From positions 1 through 10,593 of the forward strand of contig JBBING010000080.1 of assembly GCA_037444005.1 (NCBI GenBank): a DNA stretch of 10,593 bases. The letters run 5' to 3'. Origin of the DNA: DATLZC01 sp037444005 (lineage in GTDB: Bacteria; Chloroflexota; Dehalococcoidia; DSTF01; JACRBR01). The position numbers were made by a program, and so were the translations under genes. Under the pieces are notes generated by a model. That model was not told the DNA's origin. It was given only the letters and a program-made list of their open reading frames with translations, and searched no databases. The stretch's first letter is position 1. Every line of letters starts with the position of its first letter. Shown here piece by piece: positions 1-6,518 of this stretch.

Positions 1-351
1 CCGCTCCTCATCGAGGGCTGCGTGGCCTACATCGAGTGCGGCCTCGAGGATTCGTTCCGCATCGGCGACCACACGCTCTTCATCGGGAAGATCGTGGCGG
101 CGCAGGTCGAAGCCGACGCCTTTCGAGAGACGTGGCTGTTGGAGGACGACGACCTGAAGCCGCTGCACTACCTCGGGTTGAACTACTACGCGCTGCTCGG
201 CCAGCGGCTGGAGGCGCGCGTGCCGAAGCCGGAGGAGGTGCAGGCGGACATCGAGGCCGGCGTCGCCGTCCCGGGCGGCGAAGAAGCGGCGGAGGAGCGA
301 CAACGCGAGGAGCGGGAGCGCAGGCAAGGGAAAGAGCAGGGAACAGCCTAG
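1..351 (+). CDS. flavin reductase-like domain protein, C-terminal part (5' truncated)
   Basis: The reading frame is open from base 1 (PLLIEGCVAYIECGLED...) to a TAG at 349-351, so the real start lies outside the window; the GTG at 22 is internal. The pattern of a Cys-containing strand (AYIECGLE), then GDHTLFIGKIV, then a run ending LKPLHYLGLNYYALLG matches the C-terminal half of the flavin reductase-like (FMN-binding split barrel) family, in which GDH-x-L-F-x-G and the late PL-x-Y segment line the flavin site. Members reduce or bind FMN/FAD, often as partners of monooxygenases or as redox proteins; the substrate here cannot be told. From about residue 85 the tail is low-complexity and rich in Glu and Arg (AEERQREERERRQGKEQ), probably disordered. 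It is separated by 161 bp from the next (+) gene and need not be cotranscribed with it. Confidence 0.8.
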   Translation, partial: PLLIEGCVAYIECGLEDSFRIGDHTLFIGKIVAAQVEADAFRETWLLEDDDLKPLHYLGLNYYALLGQRLEARVPKPEEVQADIEAGVAVPGGEEAAEERQREERERRQGKEQGTA

Positions 352-414
352 CTCCGCGAAGAAGGGAGCTGACTCGCCCTGCGCGATAAGTTGTTTGGGC
401 TATCACTTGCTGGA

Positions 415-451
415 CATACGCCCCGGTGTCGAGCAACCGAAGGGGCGTATG
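415..451. promoter_or_regulatory. perfect 10-bp inverted repeat upstream of the membrane-protein operon
   Basis: CATACGCCCC (415-424) and GGGGCGTATG (442-451) are exact reverse complements separated by 17 nt. A further GGT/ACC pairing (425-427 with 436-438) is possible inside the loop. The right arm runs into TATGAT (448-453), a good -10-like hexamer placed about 60 bp before the ATG at 513, but no good -35 is visible at the right distance. Two readings are possible. It may be an operator overlapping the promoter of the two membrane genes. It may instead be an RNA hairpin ending the flavin reductase transcript, although no T-tract follows. The symmetry is plain in the sequence; the function is inferred. 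Confidence 0.45.
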
Positions 452-512
452 ATGGGCGAGAGGAGCGGCGAACAAGGGTGCCTCACCCCGCTGGAAAGGA
501 GGATCCCCCTTC

Positions 513-1046
513 ATGGAACTAACCGACCGAGAAATGTGGACGGCGCTCCACGGCATGTTTTTCGGAGCGGTCTTCTTGTTAGCGTTCGCCGGCGGGTTCG
601 CGGGCCTCTGGAGCTTGCGGCCGGAATGGGTGACGGTCAACGGCCTGCGCGAACGTTTGCTCCGCCTGAAAGTCGGAGTGACGACGATGGCGATCATCGC
701 TTGGGTCACGGTCGTCACCGGCACCTACATCGTGTATCCGTGGTACCGGGCGAAGCCGCCGGAAGGGACGCAAGACCTGTCCGAATACCCTCGTTCCCTT
801 CTCCTGGCGACGCCGGGTAAGGAAGAGTGGCACCGGTTCGGGATGGAGTGGAAGGAGCACGTCGCCTGGGTGTCGCCGATTCTGGCGACGGCCGTGGCCT
901 TCATCGTTCTCTACTACGGCACACAGCTCATCGTCGACAGGAAGCTCCGGTACGCGACAATGGCGCTCTTCATCCTCTCGTTCGTGGCGGCGGGCATCGC
1001 CGGCGGTCTCGGCGCCTTCATCACGAAGGCCGCTCCCTTGGTCTGA
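513..1046 (+). CDS. unrecognised four-helix membrane protein (177 aa)
   Basis: I do not recognise the family. The ATG at 513 follows a strong Shine-Dalgarno (AAGGAGG at 496-502, 10 nt away). Hydropathy read by eye gives four membrane segments, about residues 12-33, 54-77, 117-140 and 147-170. A soluble loop (about 78-115) lies between helices 2 and 3 and is rich in Pro, Glu and Trp. H13 sits at the start of helix 1 (TALHGMFFG), and H107 and H116 flank the entry to helix 3 (EWHRFGMEWKEHVAWVSP). Histidines at helix ends resemble the heme-ligand layout of small cytochrome-b-type proteins, but no family motif confirms this. The stop at 1044-1046 is 10 bp before the next membrane gene, and the Shine-Dalgarno of that gene begins at the stop, so the two form an operon. 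GC-rich third positions and clean spacing make it a real gene. Confidence 0.8.
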   Translation: MELTDREMWTALHGMFFGAVFLLAFAGGFAGLWSLRPEWVTVNGLRERLLRLKVGVTTMAIIAWVTVVTGTYIVYPWYRAKPPEGTQDLSEYPRSLLLATPGKEEWHRFGMEWKEHVAWVSPILATAVAFIVLYYGTQLIVDRKLRYATMALFILSFVAAGIAGGLGAFITKAAPLV

Positions 1047-1056
1047 GGAGGAGGCT

Positions 1057-1452
1057 ATGGCCACCATCACCGTGAAGCAGCGCGACGGCAAGGTCGTCGA
1101 GGACATTGCATGGGAGCCCCAAGAACTCGAGATCGTCGAGAAGCCCAACGGCGCCGCCGCCGCGGCCTTCATCGCGGCGGGGATAGGCGTGGCGGCCTTG
1201 GGCTTCTTCACGACTGTCAGTGAAGCCAGTGCGCGCATGCACGACTTCCTGAACTTCCAGAACCGGGTCGGGCCGCTGAGCGGCAAGACAACCTTGGCCG
1301 GCGTTATCTGGCTGGTCGCCTGGGCGCTCCTGGCTCCGACCATGTGGAAGCGCAACGTGTCCATGAACGCGGTCCTACTGGTGACAGCGGTTCTGCTCGT
1401 CATTGGGGCGGTGGGCACGTTCCCCAAGTTCTTCGAACTGTTCGCCGAATGA
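1057..1452 (+). CDS. unrecognised three-helix membrane protein (131 aa)
   Basis: I do not recognise the family. The ATG at 1057 is preceded by GAGGAGGAGG (1045-1054), which overlaps the stop of the upstream gene, so translation is probably coupled. A polar N-terminus of about 30 residues (MATITVKQRDGKVVEDIAWE) is followed by three membrane segments at about 33-54, 79-97 and 102-121. The loop between helices 1 and 2 carries a dense polar stretch (RMHDFLNFQNRVGPLSGK, about 60-77) with a His at 62. The protein ends seven residues after a final GTFPKFF, and a strong hairpin (1478-1506) follows. Partnership with the preceding four-helix protein is inferred from operon structure only; a subunit or assembly factor of a membrane redox complex is possible but not shown. 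Confidence 0.8.
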   Translation: MATITVKQRDGKVVEDIAWEPQELEIVEKPNGAAAAAFIAAGIGVAALGFFTTVSEASARMHDFLNFQNRVGPLSGKTTLAGVIWLVAWALLAPTMWKRNVSMNAVLLVTAVLLVIGAVGTFPKFFELFAE

Positions 1453-1477
1453 GGTGCGAGCTTCCGGAGGCATACGT

Positions 1478-1506
1478 GACGGGGCGGCCGTCGCGGCCGC
1501 CCCGTC
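1478..1506. terminator. 13-bp stem hairpin between convergent genes, probable bidirectional terminator
   Basis: The 13-nt arm at 1478-1490 (GACGGGGCGGCCG) and the arm at 1494-1506 are exact reverse complements around a 3-nt loop (TCG). It lies 26 bp after the stop of the (+) membrane-protein gene at 1452 and 20 bp past the stop of the (-) DoxX gene at 1526, so it can serve both transcripts. No T-run follows on either strand. Position and stem strength support termination or 3'-end protection rather than a canonical intrinsic terminator. Confidence 0.65.
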
Positions 1507-1525
1507 GGTGTGAGCCGGGCGTTCG

Positions 1526-2164
1526 TCAGGCGGGGGTTGCGCCCGGCTTGAATCCTCTCGCGGCGGGTGGCGCCTCCGGGCGCGCGCGGCCGAAGACCCT
1601 TCCGGGCTGCCACGGCGTGCCCAGGGCCGGCAGGAGCCACCGGTCGACGCCGATCCAGCCGGACACCTTCCAGCCGAACGCCACCAGCAGGGCGATGACG
1701 AACAGGACCGGGTTGGTGCTGGCGCTTCCCGCGAGCATGAAGTTGAAGTTCATGAAGGCGCCGCCCAGGGCTGCGAAGCCCGTGAACGCGCCCACGATCA
1801 GCGCGATACCCGCGGCGACCTCGCCCAGCGCGATGATCCACGAGAACCAGGTGTACCACTCGTGGTCGAGCATGTACGTCAGGAAGTCGCGGTACCAGTC
1901 GTACGCGATGGGCGGGCGGCCCTGCTCCGGGATGGCGGTCGCCCGCTCCCAGAAGCCCTTCAGGGCGAGGCCGTCGGGTCCCTCGACCGCGATCCAGCGG
2001 TCCGAGCCCCAGACCTTGTGGGACCCGGCCAGCAGCCACTGGTAGCCGAGATACATCCGGGCGAGGGCCCACAGGGGCGCCAGCAGGGTGTTGCTGAAGA
2101 TGAGCTTCAGGAACGCGGGGTCCTTCAGCTCACGACGTTCGAATGCGCGCTCGAACAGTGCCAT
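1526..2164 (-). CDS. DoxX-family membrane protein
   Basis: The sequence resembles the DoxX / thiosulfate:quinone oxidoreductase small-subunit (DoxD-like) family. A first membrane helix ends in the family-like ARMYLGYQWLLAGSHKVWG (about residues 35-53), followed by a long extracytoplasmic loop, then three helices at about 104-124, 127-147 and 152-172 containing GEVAAGIALIVGAFTGFAALGG. DoxX proteins are membrane components linked to quinone-dependent oxidation of sulfur compounds or to redox stress; the substrate is unknown here. I chose the ATG at 2164 because GGAGGG lies 6 nt upstream and the codon overlaps the TGA of the preceding gene (TGATG). The GTG at 2167 would leave only 3 nt of spacing. 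The 212-residue length is larger than minimal DoxX proteins because of the loop (about 54-100) and a Pro/Arg-rich C-terminal tail after residue 183. Confidence 0.82.
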   Translation of the reverse strand: MALFERAFERRELKDPAFLKLIFSNTLLAPLWALARMYLGYQWLLAGSHKVWGSDRWIAVEGPDGLALKGFWERATAIPEQGRPPIAYDWYRDFLTYMLDHEWYTWFSWIIALGEVAAGIALIVGAFTGFAALGGAFMNFNFMLAGSASTNPVLFVIALLVAFGWKVSGWIGVDRWLLPALGTPWQPGRVFGRARPEAPPAARGFKPGATPA

Positions 2165-2364
2165 CACGAGCCCTCCTCATGCTCCACGAGAACCCGCTCG
2201 GTCACCAGCTCGCCGATCCCCCACGCGGCCACCACCGCCGCGAGGATCGGCAGAAACATGAGGACCTGGTTCTTGTCCCCGATGTTGAAGACGATCAGGA
2301 CCGCCACGGCGGCGACGCCGACCCATGCCGCGGCCCCGATCACCACCGCCACAAGCTTGCTCAT
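2164..2364 (-). CDS. small two-helix membrane protein (66 aa), coupled to the DoxX gene
   Basis: A 66-residue protein made almost wholly of two hydrophobic segments (about residues 3-25 and 33-52) joined by a short NIGDKNQ turn and ending in an acidic tail (VTERVLVEHEEGS). The ATG at 2364 has GGAG 8 nt upstream. Its TGA overlaps the ATG of the DoxX-family gene by one base (TGATG), so the two are very likely cotranscribed and translationally coupled with this gene first. No family is recognised. Inference: a small accessory or assembly subunit of the DoxX-type protein. The coupling and the Shine-Dalgarno make it more than a chance open frame despite its size. Confidence 0.75.
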   Translation of the reverse strand: MSKLVAVVIGAAAWVGVAAVAVLIVFNIGDKNQVLMFLPILAAVVAAWGIGELVTERVLVEHEEGS

Positions 2365-2723
2365 GGCTTCACTCCTTCGCTAGCCGCCGGCCCTGCCGTC
2401 CCGACGGCGCTCCTTCTGATGAAATCGTATCACCGCCTCCGGCACCGTCCCCAGTGACAATGGTCGTCTCCCGTGCGCCGGATGGCCTGTACGGGACGGC
2501 GCCGCAGGTCATGCCCGGTCGGGTCCGAACGGTTTCCTTCGCGTCCCTGTGCGGTATCGGCGCCGCTGGACGCGCGCCGCTGTTCCGTTCGATATGCTCC
2601 CTGCAGCCATCAGGCACGGACGAACGGCCCATCGACGCCGTCGGTTCGCGCGCGGCGCTTGTTGGCGCCGCGAGCCCGTGGGTACACTCGGGCCGAAGCC
2701 GATTTCGAGGGACCACGCTCCGC
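2365..2723. other. divergent intergenic region between the DoxX pair and proB
   Basis: These 359 bases separate two divergent transcription units and should contain both promoters. Frames stay open across it on both strands, including the proB frame back to 2325, but the predicted residues show no conserved pattern and look like chance openness in GC-rich DNA. A small perfect palindrome, GCCGTC-CC-GACGGC (2395-2408), lies about 30 bp before the start of the 66-residue membrane protein gene and could be an operator. A weak proB promoter is listed separately. No RNA gene is visible. Confidence 0.5.
2659..2688 (+). promoter_or_regulatory. possible proB promoter
   Basis: TTGTTG (2659-2664) and TACACT (2683-2688) are separated by 18 bp and resemble a sigma-70-type -35/-10 pair. 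The -10 ends 35 bp before the proposed proB ATG at 2724, which fits a short leader. Both hexamers deviate from consensus and the region is GC-rich, so this is only a candidate. Confidence 0.3.
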
Positions 2724-3866
2724 ATGCGCGCCGGATCGACCGACAACACGGGCGGATACCGCTACCGCCGCATCGTCGCCAAGGCGGGCACCAATCTGCT
2801 CACCGCCGGGACCGACCGGCTCGACCTGACGGTGATGGCGGGGCTGGTCGGCCAGGTGGCGGCTCTCCTCCGCGGCGGCGTCCAGGTGCTCCTCGTGACG
2901 TCGGGCGCTATCACCGCCGGACGTCACGTGCTCGGCGTCGGCAAGCGGCGGGGCGATATGCCGTTCCGGCAGGTGCTCGCGGCCGTCGGCCAGTCGCACC
3001 TCATGCAGGCGTACGACCAGCTTTTCGCGTGGCACGACATCACGGTCGCGCAGTGCCTCCTCACGCGCCGTGACCTGTCGGACCGCGTCGGCTATCTGAA
3101 CGCGAGGAACACGCTCCTCGCCCTGCTCGACCTCGGGGTCGTGCCCATCATCAACGAGAACGATGTGGTGGCGGTCGAGGAGATCGAAGGGGCCACCATC
3201 GGCGACAACGACAACCTCTCGGCGCTGGTGGCGAATCTGGTGGACGCCGACCTGCTGGTGATGCTGAGCGACACGCCGGGGCTCTTCACGGCCGACCCCC
3301 GCAAGCATCCGGACGCGAAGCTGGTCGAGCTCGTCGAGCGCATCGACGAGCGCATCGAGCGCATGGCGGGCGGCGCCGGCAGCGAGCGGGCGACGGGCGG
3401 CATGATCACGAAGTTGCAGGCCGCGAAGCTCGCCACCGCCGGCGGCGCCGACACCGTCATCGCCAGCGGCCACGAGCCCGACGCGCTGGTCCGGCTCGCC
3501 CGCGGGGAAGCCCTCGGGACGCGGTTCCCGGCGTCGGCCCGTCTCGACAGCCGCCGCCGATGGATGCTAGCCGGCCTCGCGGCCCGCGGGCGCATCGTGG
3601 TCGACGAGGGCGCCGCCCGGGCCATCCGCGAGCGCCACAGCAGCCTGCTGCCCGCGGGCGTGCGCGACGTGAGCGGCGCCTTCCGCCGCGGCGACGCCGT
3701 CAACATCTACGACCCCGCTGGCCAGCGCATCGCCTGCGGCATTACCAACTACGACGCCGAGGAGGTCCTCGCCATCCGCGGGGCCCGCTCCGACCGGGTG
3801 GCGCAGATCCTCGGACACGACTACGGCGCCGAGGTCGTCCACCGGAACAATCTGGTGGTGCTGTAG
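2724..3866 (+). CDS. proB: glutamate 5-kinase with PUA domain
   Basis: ProB phosphorylates L-glutamate with ATP to gamma-glutamyl phosphate, the first and normally proline-feedback-inhibited step of proline biosynthesis, in the cytosol. The amino-acid kinase domain shows the N-terminal RRIVAKAGTNLL (Lys20), LVTSGAITAG, GQSHLMQAYDQLF, LNARNTLLALL, VPIINENDVV, and the nucleotide-binding stretch GDNDNLSALVANLVDADLL followed by LSDTPGLFTADPR. GGMITKLQAAKLAT and VIASG close the domain. The C-terminal part from about residue 285 (RGRIVVDEGAARAI through NIYDPAGQRIACGITNY) is a PUA domain as in most bacterial ProB. The ATG at 2724 gives 380 residues, close to the usual 360-380; the frame stays open upstream but adds only low-information sequence. 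A weak GAGGG lies upstream. proA is not adjacent, and the next gene is convergent. Confidence 0.95.
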   Translation: MRAGSTDNTGGYRYRRIVAKAGTNLLTAGTDRLDLTVMAGLVGQVAALLRGGVQVLLVTSGAITAGRHVLGVGKRRGDMPFRQVLAAVGQSHLMQAYDQLFAWHDITVAQCLLTRRDLSDRVGYLNARNTLLALLDLGVVPIINENDVVAVEEIEGATIGDNDNLSALVANLVDADLLVMLSDTPGLFTADPRKHPDAKLVELVERIDERIERMAGGAGSERATGGMITKLQAAKLATAGGADTVIASGHEPDALVRLARGEALGTRFPASARLDSRRRWMLAGLAARGRIVVDEGAARAIRERHSSLLPAGVRDVSGAFRRGDAVNIYDPAGQRIACGITNYDAEEVLAIRGARSDRVAQILGHDYGAEVVHRNNLVVL

Positions 3867-3867
3867 G

Positions 3868-3880
3868 GCTCGTCGCGAGC
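3868..3880. terminator. short hairpin between convergent proB and nuoG-like genes
   Basis: GCTCG (3868-3872) and CGAGC (3876-3880) pair around TCG in the 30-bp gap between the proB stop (3866) and the stop of the opposing molybdopterin-protein gene (3897). The stem is only 5 bp and no T-tract follows, so termination is suggested mainly by position. Confidence 0.25.
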
Positions 3881-3896
3881 GGAGAACGAAGCGAGG

Positions 3897-6518
3897 TCAG
3901 ACGCGCTCGCGCACGCCTACGGCCACGGGCGCGAGGCCGGTACGCGCCGCGTCGCCGGTGAAGAGGGCGGCCACGGCGCCGCCGTCGTAATACCAGGGAA
4001 CGAACACGGCGCCGCGCGGCACCGCGTTCGTCACCTCGACCCGCATGACGAGCTCGGCGTCGCCGTTGCGCAGCGCGACCTCGTCGCCCTGCGAGACCCC
4101 GAGCTCCACGGCGTCGGCCGGGTTCATCTGGACGAACTCTTCGCGGTGCAGCTTGTCCGCCTCGGGCGAGTGAATGGACGCCCCTTCCCACGACGTGTAC
4201 AACGTGCGGGCGGTGAAGAGCACCAGCGCGCCCTTCGCTCCGCCGGGCGCGGACGGGGGCGCCACGGGCTGGGCGACGCAGCGGGACGGCTCCTCGACGA
4301 CCCGGACCTTCCCCCACCGCGTCTCCTCGCCGTAGCGGGCGGCCGCGTACCGCGGGACGCGGGAGGCCAGCTCCTCCATCACGTCGGCCGCGGACTCGAA
4401 GGTCCAGCCGGCGTTCAAGCGCTTCGCCAGCAAGAGCAGCAGGTCGAGAGCGGGCCGAGCGTCGCCGTCGGGCTCGATGGCAGGGCGCAGCCGGCTCACG
4501 CGGCGCTCCGCGTTCACGAAGACGCCGTCCCTGGCGTACGTGGGCGTGTCCGCGAGCACGACGTGCGCGAGCTTCGCGGTGTCGGTCAGCGTGCCGTCTA
4601 CAACGGCGAGAAGCTCCAGCTTCGAGAGCGCCGCCCGCACACGCGCGGCGTCCGGGGCCGACATCAGCGGGTTGTCGCCCACGGCGACCATCGCCTTGAG
4701 GGCCCCGCGCTCCGCCGCCGCGATCATCTCCTCGAACGGCAGCCCACCCTCGGGCTCGACGCCGGCGTCGCGCATGCCGTTGACGTTCGCCTCCGTCGGC
4801 AGGACGACGAGGCAGCGCGCCGCATCGGCGCCCCGGAGAGCCATCGCCAGGTTCGCCGCGGCCCTCGCGCCCTCGGCGGCGGCGTCCGCGCTCACCGGGT
4901 TCGGCGCGTAGAGGACGCGCACATCAGCGCTGGGGTCCGACGCCACTTGCGCGAGCAGCGCCGCCCCCTTCTCCAGCTCCGGCACATCGACCGCCGGCGC
5001 CGCCGTGAGGTCGCCCTCGACCCCGGCGTAGGCCTGCGATCCGCCCTCGGCGGCGCGCTTCTTGGCGATGGCTGCGGCGAGCGCGGCGACGGCTGCGGCT
5101 TCGGCGCCGGGCGCCGGGCGCACCCAGACGCCGCCGTACGGCTCCGTGAAATCGGCGAGCTCGCCCCAGTGCGGGCTCACCAGCGCCAGGCGTCCGCCGT
5201 GCCGGCGGACCGCCTGCTTCACCCGCAGGGCGGCGACGTTGTGGCTCGATTCGAGATCGTCGGCGATGACCACGATGGCGGCCGCGCGGTCGAGCCCCTC
5301 CATGGAGGCGGGCAGCGCGTCGGTCCCGAAGGCGTCGCGCAGCGCCTGCGCGACGGCGCGATTGACCGGCCCGTGGCTGCTGTCGACGTGCGGCGTGCCG
5401 ATGACCTCGCGCGCCAGCTTCTGCGTCAGGTAGTTCTCCTCGGTCGTCAGGAACGGCGAGCCGAGGAACGCCACCGACCCGGCGCCGTGGCGCTTCACGA
5501 TGTCCTGGAGGCGGTCGATGAGCGTCCCGGCGGCTTCCTCGAAGGACGCCGGGACCAGCGTGTCGCCCTTGCGGACCAGATGGCGCGTCAGCCGCTCGCG
5601 ATGCGAGATGGCGTCGTAGTGGAAGCGCCCGCGGACGCAGATCTGGTCGAAGCTCACGGGATTCAGGCGGTCGGGCTTCACCATCACCGCCCGGCCCTGT
5701 CGCGCGCCGACGCTCAGCGTGCAGCCGACGGAGCAGGAGTTGCAGACGGTCGGCGTCCAGTCCTCCGTCCGCGCGATCCACTTGTTCGGCTTCTCGAGGA
5801 GCGTCGCCGTGGGGCAGACGTCGATACAGGCGCCGCAAAAGTCGCAGTTGGATTCATGCACGGCGCCCCCGCTGCCGAACGCGATCCGGGTGGTGTAGCC
5901 GCGGCCAGCGAGCGTGATGGCGCCGGTCTGGCGGATGTCGTCGCAGGCGCGCACGCAGCGTGTGCAAATAATGCACATCTGCGGGTCGAACTCGAGCCAG
6001 GGGTTCGCGCGGTCGGGCTCGGGAGTCGGGCCGTGGTAGTAGGTGCGGTTCTCGCCCTCCCACGGCTCGACGCTGTCGTCCCCCATGCCCAGCAGGATGT
6101 TGGTGTCCTGGAGCTCGCACCGGTAGTTCTTCGCGCACGTCAGACAGCGGTGGGTGACGACGTCGTCGCGAAGGCAGATGTCGCCGGGCATGCACTTCAC
6201 GCGACGGTGGCAGGTCAGGCAGCGGTCCGGGTGGTTGGCGTTGATGAGGGAGACGACGGCCTGGCGGGCCGCCTTGATCTCGTCCGACCACGTGCGCACG
6301 ACCATGCCTTCGCGGACGGCGGTGGTGCAGGCGAGCTGCAGGCCGCGCGCGCCTTCGATCTCGACCAGACACGTCCGGCAACCCGCGTACGGCGGCAGGC
6401 CGTCCACATAGCACAGGTTCGAGATCCAGATGCCGGCGCGCTTGATGACCTCGACCAGCGGGGCGCCCGCTTCCGCCCGAACGTCGCGACCGTCGATGTT
6501 GAGAGTGACCTCGCTCAC
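3897..6518 (-). CDS. NuoG / formate dehydrogenase alpha-like Fe-S molybdopterin oxidoreductase
   Basis: This 873-residue protein has the layout of complex I subunit G and of NAD-linked formate dehydrogenase alpha subunits. A [2Fe-2S] ferredoxin domain has C36, C47, C50 and C64 (C-x10-C-x2-C-x13-C). Then comes a His-Cys region with H96-x3-C100-x2-C103-x5-C109 and a second block C125-x2-C128-x5-C134-ELQD. Two 4Fe-4S motifs follow (CIICTRCVRAC 182-192; CDFCGACIDVCP 225-236). An N7-type cluster (C259, C262, C266, C294) precedes the molybdopterin oxidoreductase domain, and a C-terminal dinucleotide-binding domain starts near residue 755. Where formate dehydrogenases carry Sec/Cys before HGP, this protein has Ser (SSHGP, S381), arguing against formate chemistry. 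The GTG at 6518 was chosen because it overlaps the upstream TGA (GTGA) and opens directly into the ferredoxin domain. A role passing electrons with the NuoI-like partner is inferred. Confidence 0.9.
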   Translation of the reverse strand: MSEVTLNIDGRDVRAEAGAPLVEVIKRAGIWISNLCYVDGLPPYAGCRTCLVEIEGARGLQLACTTAVREGMVVRTWSDEIKAARQAVVSLINANHPDRCLTCHRRVKCMPGDICLRDDVVTHRCLTCAKNYRCELQDTNILLGMGDDSVEPWEGENRTYYHGPTPEPDRANPWLEFDPQMCIICTRCVRACDDIRQTGAITLAGRGYTTRIAFGSGGAVHESNCDFCGACIDVCPTATLLEKPNKWIARTEDWTPTVCNSCSVGCTLSVGARQGRAVMVKPDRLNPVSFDQICVRGRFHYDAISHRERLTRHLVRKGDTLVPASFEEAAGTLIDRLQDIVKRHGAGSVAFLGSPFLTTEENYLTQKLAREVIGTPHVDSSHGPVNRAVAQALRDAFGTDALPASMEGLDRAAAIVVIADDLESSHNVAALRVKQAVRRHGGRLALVSPHWGELADFTEPYGGVWVRPAPGAEAAAVAALAAAIAKKRAAEGGSQAYAGVEGDLTAAPAVDVPELEKGAALLAQVASDPSADVRVLYAPNPVSADAAAEGARAAANLAMALRGADAARCLVVLPTEANVNGMRDAGVEPEGGLPFEEMIAAAERGALKAMVAVGDNPLMSAPDAARVRAALSKLELLAVVDGTLTDTAKLAHVVLADTPTYARDGVFVNAERRVSRLRPAIEPDGDARPALDLLLLLAKRLNAGWTFESAADVMEELASRVPRYAAARYGEETRWGKVRVVEEPSRCVAQPVAPPSAPGGAKGALVLFTARTLYTSWEGASIHSPEADKLHREEFVQMNPADAVELGVSQGDEVALRNGDAELVMRVEVTNAVPRGAVFVPWYYDGGAVAALFTGDAARTGLAPVAVGVRERV

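Noticed and set aside
579..2072. A 497-codon minus-strand open frame across the two membrane-protein genes and into the DoxX gene
   Set aside because: It lies antisense to two genes with strong Shine-Dalgarno sites and out of frame with the DoxX gene; it also reads through the intergenic hairpin.
2325..2723. N-terminal extension of proB by 133 codons
   Set aside because: The added residues resemble no ProB, overlap the start of the opposing small membrane gene and cover the likely promoter. The ATG at 2724 gives the normal family length.
2369..2749. A 126-residue minus-strand open frame upstream of the DoxX pair
   Set aside because: No recognisable pattern, Arg/Pro/Gly-rich composition, and it overlaps the start of proB.
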